From: a virus
DNA: 22,011 nt
Reading direction: 5' to 3' (one strand)
Virus record (IMG/VR): IMGVR_UViG_3300028571_000139
Location: 1-22,011 of that record
Positions within the stretch are counted from its first letter, which is position 1. Each line of letters begins with the position of its first letter. The translations under genes were made by a program, and so were the position numbers. Below the pieces are notes generated by a model. It ran no database searches, had not been told where the DNA came from, and saw only the letters and a program-made list of their open reading frames with translations. Positions 1 to 8,010 of this stretch are shown in pieces.

Positions 1-1
1 T

Positions 2-1594
2 TCCAAAACGGTGACGGTGACACATGCGGATAATTTATTTTACTTTTGGCAAGGTATTAAAAAGGAATTAGGCACGGGCGGCTCGTGGACATCTCCTGCC
101 CATCCGACCACATTAGAGGCAAAGTATTACCTATATAGCGTTGATGGAATTAATTTTACGTGGTCAATTACGCCTTGGAATTTCTACGCGGTTATGATTG
201 CGTTTGTATGGCACGGCACAGCAGATAAGTTTTGCATTCGGGAATGTCACGGGTTAATGCCCTGGACTTGCCATGAAGAGTCACACAGGGTAACCGGGAC
301 TTACAAAGAGTCAGGCGGTACGCTGTCGGGCTATGTTCTTGCGTCAACCACAGCGACCAACCGACGGCCTCTTGTAGCTGCAACCATAGTGCATGATGAA
401 GACATCAAGACAACTATACCGGCAATTACGAATGAAACAAATGCTTACACGACTATGAGTCTATCTGGAGCCGGAGCGGTAAATACATTTACAAAAGCGT
501 ATGCTGAAATAGTCCCCGTTCTCGGAAATAATCCTTATTACAACACATGGGACGGAGCCGAGTGGATTCAGACGCTGATGGCGAATAACAGTTATATGTC
601 CGTTTGGCTGTTTGCTGCTCCAATGGCATCTGATGCAGAGTCGCAGTCGTATCGGTATGCCTGGGTGCAAGGGCAAACAAGCGGAAATCTTGCACAGGAA
701 CAAGCGAAAACCCCTTCTGATCTCAATCTGGGACAGCTCACAAGCATCACAACCGAAGGTTCTTTTATCGGGAAGATTATCATCAGATACACAGGAGGTA
801 ACTGGCAGTGGCAGCAGGTGGATATTCTATCGGGCAGCAGAGCTCTTTATGTAGGCAGTCCGGCAGGGGCTTACCTGGCATCCGTTTTTACCGATGAGAC
901 AATGGGCGGCGATGGCAGTGTCACAACGCCTCTTGGTGTTTTACTGACAGCCGATACGACTCCTGTAGATTCCGATATGGCCATTTCTTTGCGTGGTACG
1001 GGCTTATTAAAAACAACCTGGACCACCATAAAGACATTCCTCAAGACCTACTTTGACACTATTTATCAAGCAGCAGGTGAATATCTTACCAGCGGCGGCG
1101 CACTTGGCACACCGTCAAGCGGCAATCTGGCAAATTGCACATTCCCCACGTTAAACCAGAATACAACCGGCACGGCAGCGGGTCTCTCAGGCAATCCGAA
1201 TATCACGGTCGCCAGCGCAACATTCGGCACAAATATCACCAGCGATACCATTGCATCAGCAGCTTTTACTGCGATTGAGGCTGCTGGAATAGCAAGTAGG
1301 GAACATCAGAAAACGCTGAAACAGAGATTGCAAACCGGTACCGTGACAATCATGCAGAGTTCCGGCGCAAAAGCCGATGCATGGACATGGTCAACCGTGC
1401 CTTTTGTGGCGGTTACACTTCCATACAACTTTGATTCAGCAGGCTACACGGTTTTAATCGAAGTAGTCAGCTTTGTCGGCAATGTTGGCGTGGTAACAGT
1501 CGAAAATAAAACCACAACCGGATTCAAAGTACAGCACAACGGCAATGCCAACAGCGTGGTAGTAAACTGGATCGCCATAAAGCTGAACCTGTAA
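2..1594 (+). CDS. Tail fibre protein, 5' end cut by window edge
   Basis: Probably a receptor-binding tail fibre or fibre-tip protein. The frame is open from base 2, upstream of the first GTG at base 11, so the true start probably lies outside the window. The visible ~530 residues are Gly/Ser/Thr/Asn-rich and low in charge, as in beta-structured fibres. A segment near 1090-1200 (GTPSSGNLANCTFPTLNQ, then TGTAAGLSG) is the kind of linker common in phage fibre proteins. The last ~80 residues form a compact beta-rich, aromatic domain ending in VVNWIAIKLNL, which resembles fibre-tip lectin-like domains. It ends 15 bases before the next gene. The fibre role rests on composition and position before baseplate genes; I recognise no enzymatic motif. 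Confidence 0.65.
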   Translation, partial: SKTVTVTHADNLFYFWQGIKKELGTGGSWTSPAHPTTLEAKYYLYSVDGINFTWSITPWNFYAVMIAFVWHGTADKFCIRECHGLMPWTCHEESHRVTGTYKESGGTLSGYVLASTTATNRRPLVAATIVHDEDIKTTIPAITNETNAYTTMSLSGAGAVNTFTKAYAEIVPVLGNNPYYNTWDGAEWIQTLMANNSYMSVWLFAAPMASDAESQSYRYAWVQGQTSGNLAQEQAKTPSDLNLGQLTSITTEGSFIGKIIIRYTGGNWQWQQVDILSGSRALYVGSPAGAYLASVFTDETMGGDGSVTTPLGVLLTADTTPVDSDMAISLRGTGLLKTTWTTIKTFLKTYFDTIYQAAGEYLTSGGALGTPSSGNLANCTFPTLNQNTTGTAAGLSGNPNITVASATFGTNITSDTIASAAFTAIEAAGIASREHQKTLKQRLQTGTVTIMQSSGAKADAWTWSTVPFVAVTLPYNFDSAGYTVLIEVVSFVGNVGVVTVENKTTTGFKVQHNGNANSVVVNWIAIKLNL

Positions 1595-1609
1595 CAGGGA
1601 GCGGAGACA

Positions 1610-1906
1610 ATGACCGCATTCCAGCCAAATGCTTTCCAGGTAACAGCTTTTCAAGTTAGCATACTGGCTTTTCAATCTTGTGCCTTTCAATACCCAGGAT
1701 TCCAGACAACTGAATGCGCAGTAGTTCCACCGCCGATAATTAAGCCAAAACCTCCAGTTCCAACAGGAGGGGGCGGCGGTTACATTATATATGACGGTTG
1801 GCATGATCTTTTTAAGGAGCTACCACGCAGGAAAAAGGATGAAGAAATGTTGATGGTGCTTTCGATGTTTGCGCTACTAGAGGATGAAAATAATGGCTTA
1901 TTTTGA
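1610..1906 (+). CDS. Small AFQ-repeat phage protein
   Basis: A 98-residue protein of unknown function. Its first ~32 residues carry six copies of an AFQ/GFQ triplet (TAFQ, NAFQ, TAFQ, LAFQ, CAFQ, PGFQ), each separated by two to five residues. A Pro/Gly linker follows (PPPIIKPKPPVP, then five glycines), then a charged C-terminal segment with KELPRRKKDEE. Repeats of this type occur at the N-terminus of small phage structural proteins next to tail fibres, but I cannot assign a precise role. The start is supported by GGAGCGGAG just upstream of the ATG. Its 3' end overlaps the start of the next gene by 14 bases, so the two are probably translated together. Confidence 0.6.
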   Translation: MTAFQPNAFQVTAFQVSILAFQSCAFQYPGFQTTECAVVPPPIIKPKPPVPTGGGGGYIIYDGWHDLFKELPRRKKDEEMLMVLSMFALLEDENNGLF

Positions 1907-3179
1907 TTTTTATGCAGGGGAAATACCTGATCAGCAGATTGAAGAGCTGGACAGTATAATGGCTGTCTACGAAAAAGCCGGAGTACGTCCGTTTGATGCG
2001 GCATTGCAGGCAGTGCGAGATATGTTGGTGCGGGCGCAAAATAACAAGGTAGAAATTGAGCGGCTTGTTCTTGAGGCGGCGAAAGGAGCCGGTAAAAAAT
2101 TCATGGGCGGTAAGCTGGTTTTGCAGCACGGCAGGGCAATGGACACAGGCGGCATGGAGTTACATTACCTTCGTCATATTACATATAACTCGGTGGGTGA
2201 CATTGAGTCAGAAACGTATTCCGATGATTATGGTTTTGGGATTGCGGCAAAAACGTTACCAGAACTCAAAAAGAAAATGGCGAAGCATGGAAGAATTGAA
2301 GAGGCGGCAGCGGAACCAAAAACAATCAAGGGGTGGCTTTCCGTAATCCAAAAAGCCCCTCATAACAAAAAAGACCACCGTTTTTACGATTTTTTGGATT
2401 CAGGCGGTGACGAAAAGAAACTGCTCCAGGGAATGGTCTTGTCCTTGCCTGCTGGCGGCTACAAGTTGCATAGCCACAAATATGGGACAAATATCACGGA
2501 TGTAATACACAAAATTTACGGCACAATGGCAAGCAATCTTATGGCTGAGCCTCTTCTGCTGGGACTTTCAATTACCAATCCGCTCAAGGTGCAGGCTTCA
2601 TTCACTCACGATATGGATAAAATCACCATATTTGAATCCGCTCTTTCTGACTCAATCGACGCAGCAGCACACCAGGCGGCAACCTCTCCAAAGAACGACT
2701 TGCCCGAGCCGACACCGGCACAGCAGGCCGCTGGCAATTATGCGCTTGGAAGCATCCGGCTTTACGGTCTGGACATCGCCATAGAGAACCCCAAAGGCTC
2801 TGCACGGCGAGGAATAGACCCGAACGGAAAGCCATGGAAAACTATTCTTCCCGCTCATTATGGCTACATAAAACGGACGGAAGGGGCCGATGGTGACCAC
2901 GTTGATGTCTACATAGGCGAGCACCCGGAAAGTGAACGGGTTTTCGTAGTAGATCAACAGGACTTGTTTAGGGGTGGCTTTGACGAGCACAAGATCGTGC
3001 TTGCTTGTAAGGATCAGGAAGATGCCCGTAACGTATATTGTGGCGGCTTTTCTGATGGCAAGGGAGCCGACCGGATAGGAGCTATTACGGAAATCAGCCT
3101 TGATGCGTTCAAGAAATGGCTGAAGACAGGTAAAACCCAGAAACCAATGAGTGCCGTGCTTGAGATTATAAAGACATAA
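1893..3179 (+). CDS. Polyvalent protein with inorganic-pyrophosphatase-like domain
   Basis: About 428 residues. The C-terminal third (from about residue 280) matches my memory of the InPase domain of phage and plasmid polyvalent proteins: AIENPKGS, then DPNGKPW, PAHYGYIKRTEGADGDHVDVYIG, VFVVDQ, FDEHK and SDGKGADRIGAITEIS. The acidic DGDHVDVY cluster would bind metal. The N-terminal ~280 residues are unassigned; they contain a hydrophobic SLPAGGYKLHSHKYG region. I chose the second in-frame ATG (1893) over 1884 because AGAGG at 1879-1883 abuts the first ATG but sits nine bases before the second. Pyrophosphate removal, or a role as a protein injected with DNA, is inference. The stop codon lies inside the promoter-like repeat. 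Confidence 0.7.
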   Translation: MAYFDFYAGEIPDQQIEELDSIMAVYEKAGVRPFDAALQAVRDMLVRAQNNKVEIERLVLEAAKGAGKKFMGGKLVLQHGRAMDTGGMELHYLRHITYNSVGDIESETYSDDYGFGIAAKTLPELKKKMAKHGRIEEAAAEPKTIKGWLSVIQKAPHNKKDHRFYDFLDSGGDEKKLLQGMVLSLPAGGYKLHSHKYGTNITDVIHKIYGTMASNLMAEPLLLGLSITNPLKVQASFTHDMDKITIFESALSDSIDAAAHQAATSPKNDLPEPTPAQQAAGNYALGSIRLYGLDIAIENPKGSARRGIDPNGKPWKTILPAHYGYIKRTEGADGDHVDVYIGEHPESERVFVVDQQDLFRGGFDEHKIVLACKDQEDARNVYCGGFSDGKGADRIGAITEISLDAFKKWLKTGKTQKPMSAVLEIIKT

Positions 3180-3238
3180 AATACCCTCCCAAGAATATTC
3201 CAAGCCTTTTTATCTCTTTTTGTCACATTTGGTGTAAT
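3173..3238 (+). promoter_or_regulatory. Repeated promoter-like element, copy 1
   Basis: This begins at the last codons of the preceding gene. About 36 of its first 38 bases are identical to 18824-18861, including GACATAAAATACCCT and CCAAGAATATTCCAA. The core contains the palindrome GAATATTC. A T-rich tract follows and similarity fades by about 3238. It starts 139 bases before the gp25-like start codon; copy 2 starts 133 bases before the tail-tube-like start. Matching position in front of two separate tail operons suggests a phage promoter or activator site. ATAAAATA resembles a -10-like box of T4 late-promoter type, but that reading is a guess. Confidence 0.55.
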
Positions 3239-3311
3239 TCCCTCCTTGATTGGTCTCATGTATCGTTAAGACAATATAGACGTCTGTTTACGCAATTCAT
3301 AAAGGCGCACC

Positions 3312-3671
3312 ATGGCAAAAGATATTGATTCAATAGAAGAATTCGACCACCTGTTTAGAGGCGATCCAGCAGGGCTCGCTATTCGTGCCGGTGCATCCGG
3401 TCTCGAAGATCGTATTCAGGAATGGCTTGCCACACCAGAAGGTACGGTAGCTGATATTCCGTGGTGGGGTAATCAGCTTTCTTTTTTGAAGCATGAGCCA
3501 CAAGGGGTTCATCTGGAGGTTTTGGCAGAGATGTTGATAGCCAAAAAACTGCCAAGTGACATTCGTAATATCGTAATGAAGAGCGTCCGTGTGGTGAATA
3601 CAGAAATCGACTTGGTGAAAATATTGATTGAATACCAATACGGAGTGTATATCGGGGAGGTTGTGCTGTGA
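3312..3671 (+). CDS. Baseplate wedge protein, gp25-like
   Basis: A 119-residue acidic protein. Its size, position directly before a gpJ-like baseplate gene, and pattern (a WWGNQL segment followed by a helix and the ending KSVRVVNTEIDLVKILIEYQ) fit the gpW/gp25 family. Those proteins form the inner baseplate wedge that helps start sheath assembly. The match is by context and weak sequence pattern rather than a strong signature. An AAAGG lies ahead of the ATG. The stop overlaps the next start as GTGA (3668-3671), which indicates translational coupling. It is the first gene after the promoter-like repeat and a ~130-base gap. Confidence 0.6.
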   Translation: MAKDIDSIEEFDHLFRGDPAGLAIRAGASGLEDRIQEWLATPEGTVADIPWWGNQLSFLKHEPQGVHLEVLAEMLIAKKLPSDIRNIVMKSVRVVNTEIDLVKILIEYQYGVYIGEVVL

Positions 3672-5059
3672 TTACTCGCGAAGAAGCAGCAACCTATTTT
3701 CGCAACCTTATAGGCAGCAAGGCCAGTTGGCTGAATCTGAAAGAATCGCAGTTTGTTGGTCATCTGTCGGTATTCGTTTCATGGTGTTTGCGTGAAGCAC
3801 TCTGGAGGATTGAACGTACTGAGCAGGAATTCTTCATCAGCACGGCTTTAAACGATGCTTCTATCAGGGCACATGCCGAAGATCGTGAATATATCCCGCG
3901 TAAACGCAAGCCTGCAACTGGAACTGTAACGGTTGTCAATACAGGAGAAGCAGCTCTCTCATTCCCCGCTCTTCTTGAGCTCTCATCAAATGACGGCACC
4001 CCCTATCTTACTACAGATGTAGTCGAAACATTACAGCCTGGTGAAAGCGTGGTTATCGGTTGTCAGCAATCTGAATTACAAACGATTGCTCATACGGTTA
4101 CAACAGAAGAGCCGTTTTATCAATTCACGTTGGATTCGGATATCTCGGTGCAACTGGCGAGCTTCTCTGTCTTGGTACAGGAATCTGCTGCTGACAACTT
4201 CGAGCTGTGGTCTCTTGCTCGCTTGTTCCAAAATAGCTACCCGGACAGCAAAGTATTTGACGAATTTTATACACATCAGGGAAAAACCGGTATCCGCTTT
4301 GGTAATGGCCTTTTTGGGGCGATACCACAGCAAGGTGCCGAAATCAAAATAGAAGTTGTTCTGACAAATGGCTCTACAACGCTTATGCCTGAAACACAGC
4401 TATCTCAGGTTGTCACTGATTATCCTTGTACTATCACCGTTCATGAGACCATCTGGAATGGCGGAGAAGCGGAGTCGATCAAAGAGATGAAGAACAACCT
4501 GCATTATTGGGCAACCTACAACGAAAAGCTTATCTGGGATGATGACTACACGTTTTTTATGAAACGCCATATTTCAGGAATAGTTTGGTGCAAGGCGTGG
4601 GGTGAAGCTGAAGAAGAGGCACAAAGCGGGTTTAAGCTGCATAATATAAATAGGATTTTCCTTACCGGTTACGCTCCAGATAATACCGCTTTAGACGGTC
4701 AAGTCCTTGGGCTTTTGAGCAACGTCCATTTGCTCAATCGTAAGTTCACATGGGTAGCACCTATTTTCACGCCTTACTCACTGATTATTACTGGCAAAGT
4801 TACTCGCACAACTAACATTACAACAGCGGAGCAGGCTATCAGAAACGCTCTGGCCGCCGATTATAGCAAGGATTCACCTGCTCGGATAGATACTGTTTTC
4901 GTGAAAGATTTTTACCGGATCATTGAAAGCACCGGCTATTTTTCTGGTACGAACGCCCGTTTTGAGGTTGTCGTAAATGGTTCGGTAGTGCCGACACAGT
5001 TGCAAGAGATGGTTTACCTGGATATGAGCACAACTGCCATAAATCTGGCCTACGCATAA
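3668..5059 (+). CDS. Baseplate assembly protein, gpJ/gp6-like
   Basis: A 463-residue homologue-like match to the baseplate J family (P2 gpJ, Mu gp47, T4 gp6), which forms the baseplate wedge ring. Supporting signs are an N-terminal helical region; the segment IPRKRKPATGTVTVVNTG followed by a beta domain (SFPALLELSSNDGTPYLTT); and the characteristic IRFGNGLFGAIPQQGAEIKI, equivalent to the FGDG-x-G motif of the family. The C-terminal half has the usual alternating strands and ends in a hydrophobic tail. The start is GTG, with GGGGAGG seven bases upstream inside the preceding gene. The start overlaps that gene's stop codon. Confidence 0.8.
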   Translation: MITREEAATYFRNLIGSKASWLNLKESQFVGHLSVFVSWCLREALWRIERTEQEFFISTALNDASIRAHAEDREYIPRKRKPATGTVTVVNTGEAALSFPALLELSSNDGTPYLTTDVVETLQPGESVVIGCQQSELQTIAHTVTTEEPFYQFTLDSDISVQLASFSVLVQESAADNFELWSLARLFQNSYPDSKVFDEFYTHQGKTGIRFGNGLFGAIPQQGAEIKIEVVLTNGSTTLMPETQLSQVVTDYPCTITVHETIWNGGEAESIKEMKNNLHYWATYNEKLIWDDDYTFFMKRHISGIVWCKAWGEAEEEAQSGFKLHNINRIFLTGYAPDNTALDGQVLGLLSNVHLLNRKFTWVAPIFTPYSLIITGKVTRTTNITTAEQAIRNALAADYSKDSPARIDTVFVKDFYRIIESTGYFSGTNARFEVVVNGSVVPTQLQEMVYLDMSTTAINLAYA

Positions 5060-5069
5060 AAGGATCGCA

Positions 5070-6632
5070 ATGCTCAACTGGCTTACAAAAAGGCTCTCCC
5101 CTGTCAAAAAAGATTCTTCCCGGTGGGTAGATTTGTCCAAGTCGTTGGAAGAGACTTGGGAGACTCATTTTAACCCCGGTTGCGATACTCTTGCCGGGTT
5201 GAAGTCTATTTATACCTCCAGCGAAGAAGGTCAACGCAAAAAGCTGGCAGAATACGGCGAACGGTACGAAAAGAACCTTGCAGCAAAACACCTGCCTGTT
5301 GCTCTTGCTATGCGTAAATTGGAGATGCTGCAAAAAGATACCGCTTTCCCTTCTGAGATGATGATTATCCGGTCTCTTGGCAGCACCGCAGAAAACCCAG
5401 TTAAGCCGCTGTATGCGCTGTCAAGCGAGCCTTATGGCGCACATTTCTATACAGACGAGCAACTGGCAGAAATGGGGATAACGGCTGACTACAGCAATGC
5501 CGAATATCAAGCAGTAAAACAAGTTGACGGCACATGGAAATTAACCGACCCAGCAAGCGTACAGCTTGGCAGGGCTCTACCGTTTCTGACTTCTCGCGTT
5601 GGCGTTTGTGTTGATTTATCAGAATTGGTTGTACCGCCTGATGTGTTGCAGATCAAAGAAGATTTCGCATACTTGAAACCCCTCCATATCGTACTTGACC
5701 GCCTCATATTTGTTATCAACATGCAAATAGATATCAGAGTACAGCACTCCTATTACCTGTTTATGGAGAAGAGTTTTACTCAGTATATTTCACGCAATAA
5801 GCGGCTTGATGGCTGCTGGAAGCTTGGCAGTCAGATTCTGCATGAAGCGCGAAGTATTGACGGTTCGTGGAAATTACAGGCAGGCATGAATCTTGGTCAA
5901 TATTACACGAATGGTACTGTTTACGCGACACTGAGAGATTTGAGGATAGCTACTGCTGGCATTTTAATAAAGCAAATTGAGCGGCCTGACAACTATCTAA
6001 CTGCGCGGCTGTCGGAAAGCCACTTGCGCTTGGATAAGACCTGGAAAGTTGGCGGCAACCGAATACTAACGCTTGTTGGCGGCACGGCGGTAAGCAAACA
6101 GTCGGACGCTCCTGTAAATGCACGGTCTGAAATAGTTCACTCGTTTAAGAGCGAAATGGCCTATCCGAAAAGCCCCGCTAAGATTATCCCACTTATTACG
6201 CTAAACCCCGGTCGCAGAGTAAATGGTTCCTGGAAGTTGGGGCAACCGGCACTGACTTCTAAAAAGCTTAACGGGTTATGGCGTGTAATTTCTCTCGGCA
6301 TTAAGTGCGAAGAGACTCTGGCAGCAACGATTAAAGCCGAAACTGTTTTTATGCCTATGCGGCTGACAAGCGGATCGGCAAGGCTCGGCACAAACAGCCT
6401 GAAACTGAATAGTTTATGGAAAATCGGCGCTCATAACAAGCTTGATGGCTCATGGAGATTGCGCAAAGGACGACTACTTTCAGCGCCTAAGCTCAAAGAT
6501 CAGGCACTCTACCGGCTTGATGGCGGGTGGCAGTTGACCATGCACGCTAAAAAGTTGAACGGAAGGTGGAAACTCAACCAGCCAGCAGGCATGGCGGTAG
6601 AATCGTGGATGATAATTAGAAAAGCTGCTTAA
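5070..6632 (+). CDS. gpI-like tail protein with tryptophan repeats
   Basis: A 520-residue protein that follows gpJ by 10 bases, the place of gpI (tail fibre attachment/tail formation) in P2-like phages. The first ~220 residues are the likely gpI-type part: DTLAGLKSIY near the start and an FAYLKPLHIVLDRLIFVI helix near residue 200. The remainder contains a degenerate repeat of the form [LIV][DN]G-x-W-[KR]-[LV], of which I count ten: VDGTWKL, LDGCWKL, IDGSWKL, LDKTWKV, VNGSWKL, LNGLWRV, LNSLWKI, LDGSWRL, LDGGWQL and LNGRWKL. Each may add one strand to a beta stack that binds fibres or sugars; that is inference. AAAGGAT precedes the ATG. gpI proteins are usually ~180-250 residues, so the repeat region is a large extension. 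Confidence 0.6.
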   Translation: MLNWLTKRLSPVKKDSSRWVDLSKSLEETWETHFNPGCDTLAGLKSIYTSSEEGQRKKLAEYGERYEKNLAAKHLPVALAMRKLEMLQKDTAFPSEMMIIRSLGSTAENPVKPLYALSSEPYGAHFYTDEQLAEMGITADYSNAEYQAVKQVDGTWKLTDPASVQLGRALPFLTSRVGVCVDLSELVVPPDVLQIKEDFAYLKPLHIVLDRLIFVINMQIDIRVQHSYYLFMEKSFTQYISRNKRLDGCWKLGSQILHEARSIDGSWKLQAGMNLGQYYTNGTVYATLRDLRIATAGILIKQIERPDNYLTARLSESHLRLDKTWKVGGNRILTLVGGTAVSKQSDAPVNARSEIVHSFKSEMAYPKSPAKIIPLITLNPGRRVNGSWKLGQPALTSKKLNGLWRVISLGIKCEETLAATIKAETVFMPMRLTSGSARLGTNSLKLNSLWKIGAHNKLDGSWRLRKGRLLSAPKLKDQALYRLDGGWQLTMHAKKLNGRWKLNQPAGMAVESWMIIRKAA

Positions 6633-6659
6633 CCAATTAAATCATAAAGGAGAAGCAAA

Positions 6660-7037
6660 ATGGCAGAGGCAACCACAACTAACAATTTCAGACAGAGACT
6701 TGCAAAGCACATGTTCGACGGGACTGTACTCCCCCAGGCAACGCAGATGGCGTTTGGCGACGGTGGGCACACTGGCTTGAGCCCTAAGACAGCGGACGCA
6801 AGCAGGACGGAGCTTTACCATGAAGTGCTACGCAAATCACTATCAAGCATCGTTCAGGAAGATGTTTACTCAATGACCGGTACCGGTAGAATTGAAGTTT
6901 CAGAGCTGATAGGTATTTCAATCTCTGAGGCCGCTCTTCTGGATAGCGCGGGTAATATGCTTGGATTCAGGAACTTTGCGCCCAAAGTCAAAGAATCCGA
7001 CGAGACATACGATATAAAAATCAAGCTTAAATTCTAA
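6660..7037 (+). CDS. Tail-collar/fibre-like structural protein
   Basis: A 125-residue protein with an ideal AAGGAG site. The stretch MAFGDGGHTG, then RTELYHEVLRKSL, then a TGTGRIEVSELIGISISEAALLDSAGNMLGF pattern closely resembles the N-terminal attachment part of phage tail-collar fibre proteins. In those, an ISE-x-x-L-x-D-x-x-G segment follows a strand-rich half. Here it stands alone as a short gene after gpI, where P2-like phages have a fibre gene. It may be an adaptor between the baseplate and a separate fibre, or a minor virion protein. It is the last gene of the baseplate run before the anti-restriction block. Confidence 0.55.
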   Translation: MAEATTTNNFRQRLAKHMFDGTVLPQATQMAFGDGGHTGLSPKTADASRTELYHEVLRKSLSSIVQEDVYSMTGTGRIEVSELIGISISEAALLDSAGNMLGFRNFAPKVKESDETYDIKIKLKF

Positions 7038-7055
7038 CGGAAAGGACACAAGACC

Positions 7056-8009
7056 ATGACAACCTTTGATTATGAACAATTCAACAAAAAGGGCTTAAAA
7101 GATGTTGTCAAATACTTCGATAAAAAGGCTTTGCCTGTTAAAGAAGTGCGCGGCAACAACATACCCAAGCGGGAAAACGGCTTTCAGGTAAAGTCAGCAG
7201 AGATTGAGTTTGAAAGCGGTCAGGTGTTACTTGTAAAGGCGAAACCCCAGGCACCGGCGTTTTTTCAAGTGAAGCTAAATAACAAGGTGCTGGCAATCAG
7301 AGATTACAAACAGCTCGATAACGAATTGAGAGAGATTGCTATATATGTGCAGGAGAATGAGCCTAAATTCTCCAAAAATCAGGAAAAGGCAGCGGCAAAG
7401 CAGAAGATAAAGATCGATCTTCCCCCGGCTGTCAGCACAACCGTTGCCGAACAGACAGAGGCATTACAGGCCGGGCTTGCCGAGTTGCAGGGACAGAGTG
7501 AAGCCTTGACAAATCAGGTTACAGAGATAACTGCGCAAGTCAGTCTAAAGAGCAGCATGCTTGCCGATCTGCAAAGTAAACTGGATGCTGAGAAGGCTGT
7601 TACGGTAGAACTTGAAGCGGCTATTGAGAAGGCGAAAAACGGAATCTTTGAAGCGGCGGGTAGCTCCGTCAACGACCTGGCGGCAAAGCTGTTGAAAATG
7701 ACCGATATGAAAGACATAGAGACAGTGATAGCTTTTTTGGTGAAGTCATTCCGCTTGGCACAACCGGCAGCGGATAAGATTATTGGCATGTTGGCTGGCA
7801 TTAAAAAAACAGGCGGCATGGTGAATGAGTCGGCTCTTGAATCGGTTGTAACGATTGCACAGCTTCAGGAAATTTACCAGTTAGTGCTTGAGGCGGCGGA
7901 AGCTGAAGAGCCGGGCGAAGATCCTGAAGAGGAAGCAACTGAAACCGAGGAAGAAGAGGCTGCTGAAGAAGTAACGGAAAGCTGTAAAGACAAAAAGGAG
8001 GTAAAATAA
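7056..8009 (+). CDS. Coiled-coil protein of the anti-restriction block
   Basis: A 317-residue protein of unproven function. The first ~110 residues form a mixed alpha/beta domain (FESGQVLLVKAKP, then FFQVKLNNKVLAIRDY). Residues ~129-195 are a clear heptad-rich coiled coil (AEQTEALQAGLAELQGQSEA and onward). The last ~35 residues are almost entirely acidic. Its domain order (small N-terminal domain, coiled coil, acidic tail) and its place directly upstream of a DarA-related gene suggest a partner of that protein, possibly packaged with it. AAAGGA precedes the ATG. The 13-base string AAAGGACACAAGA ahead of the start recurs at 10810. The stop lies one base before the next start. Confidence 0.55.
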   Translation: MTTFDYEQFNKKGLKDVVKYFDKKALPVKEVRGNNIPKRENGFQVKSAEIEFESGQVLLVKAKPQAPAFFQVKLNNKVLAIRDYKQLDNELREIAIYVQENEPKFSKNQEKAAAKQKIKIDLPPAVSTTVAEQTEALQAGLAELQGQSEALTNQVTEITAQVSLKSSMLADLQSKLDAEKAVTVELEAAIEKAKNGIFEAAGSSVNDLAAKLLKMTDMKDIETVIAFLVKSFRLAQPAADKIIGMLAGIKKTGGMVNESALESVVTIAQLQEIYQLVLEAAEAEEPGEDPEEEATETEEEEAAEEVTESCKDKKEVK

Positions 8010-8010
8010 C

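Noticed and set aside
1884-1892. ATG at 1884 as start of the pyrophosphatase-domain gene
   Set aside because: The AGAGG site ends directly at this ATG, leaving no spacing; the ATG at 1893 has a nine-base spacer.
4041-4352. Alternative forward frame inside the gpJ-like gene
   Set aside because: Its product is rich in Arg, Ser and Leu with no motif, and the gpJ frame shows clear family signatures over the same bases. Unlike the intein case there is no internal ribosome site.
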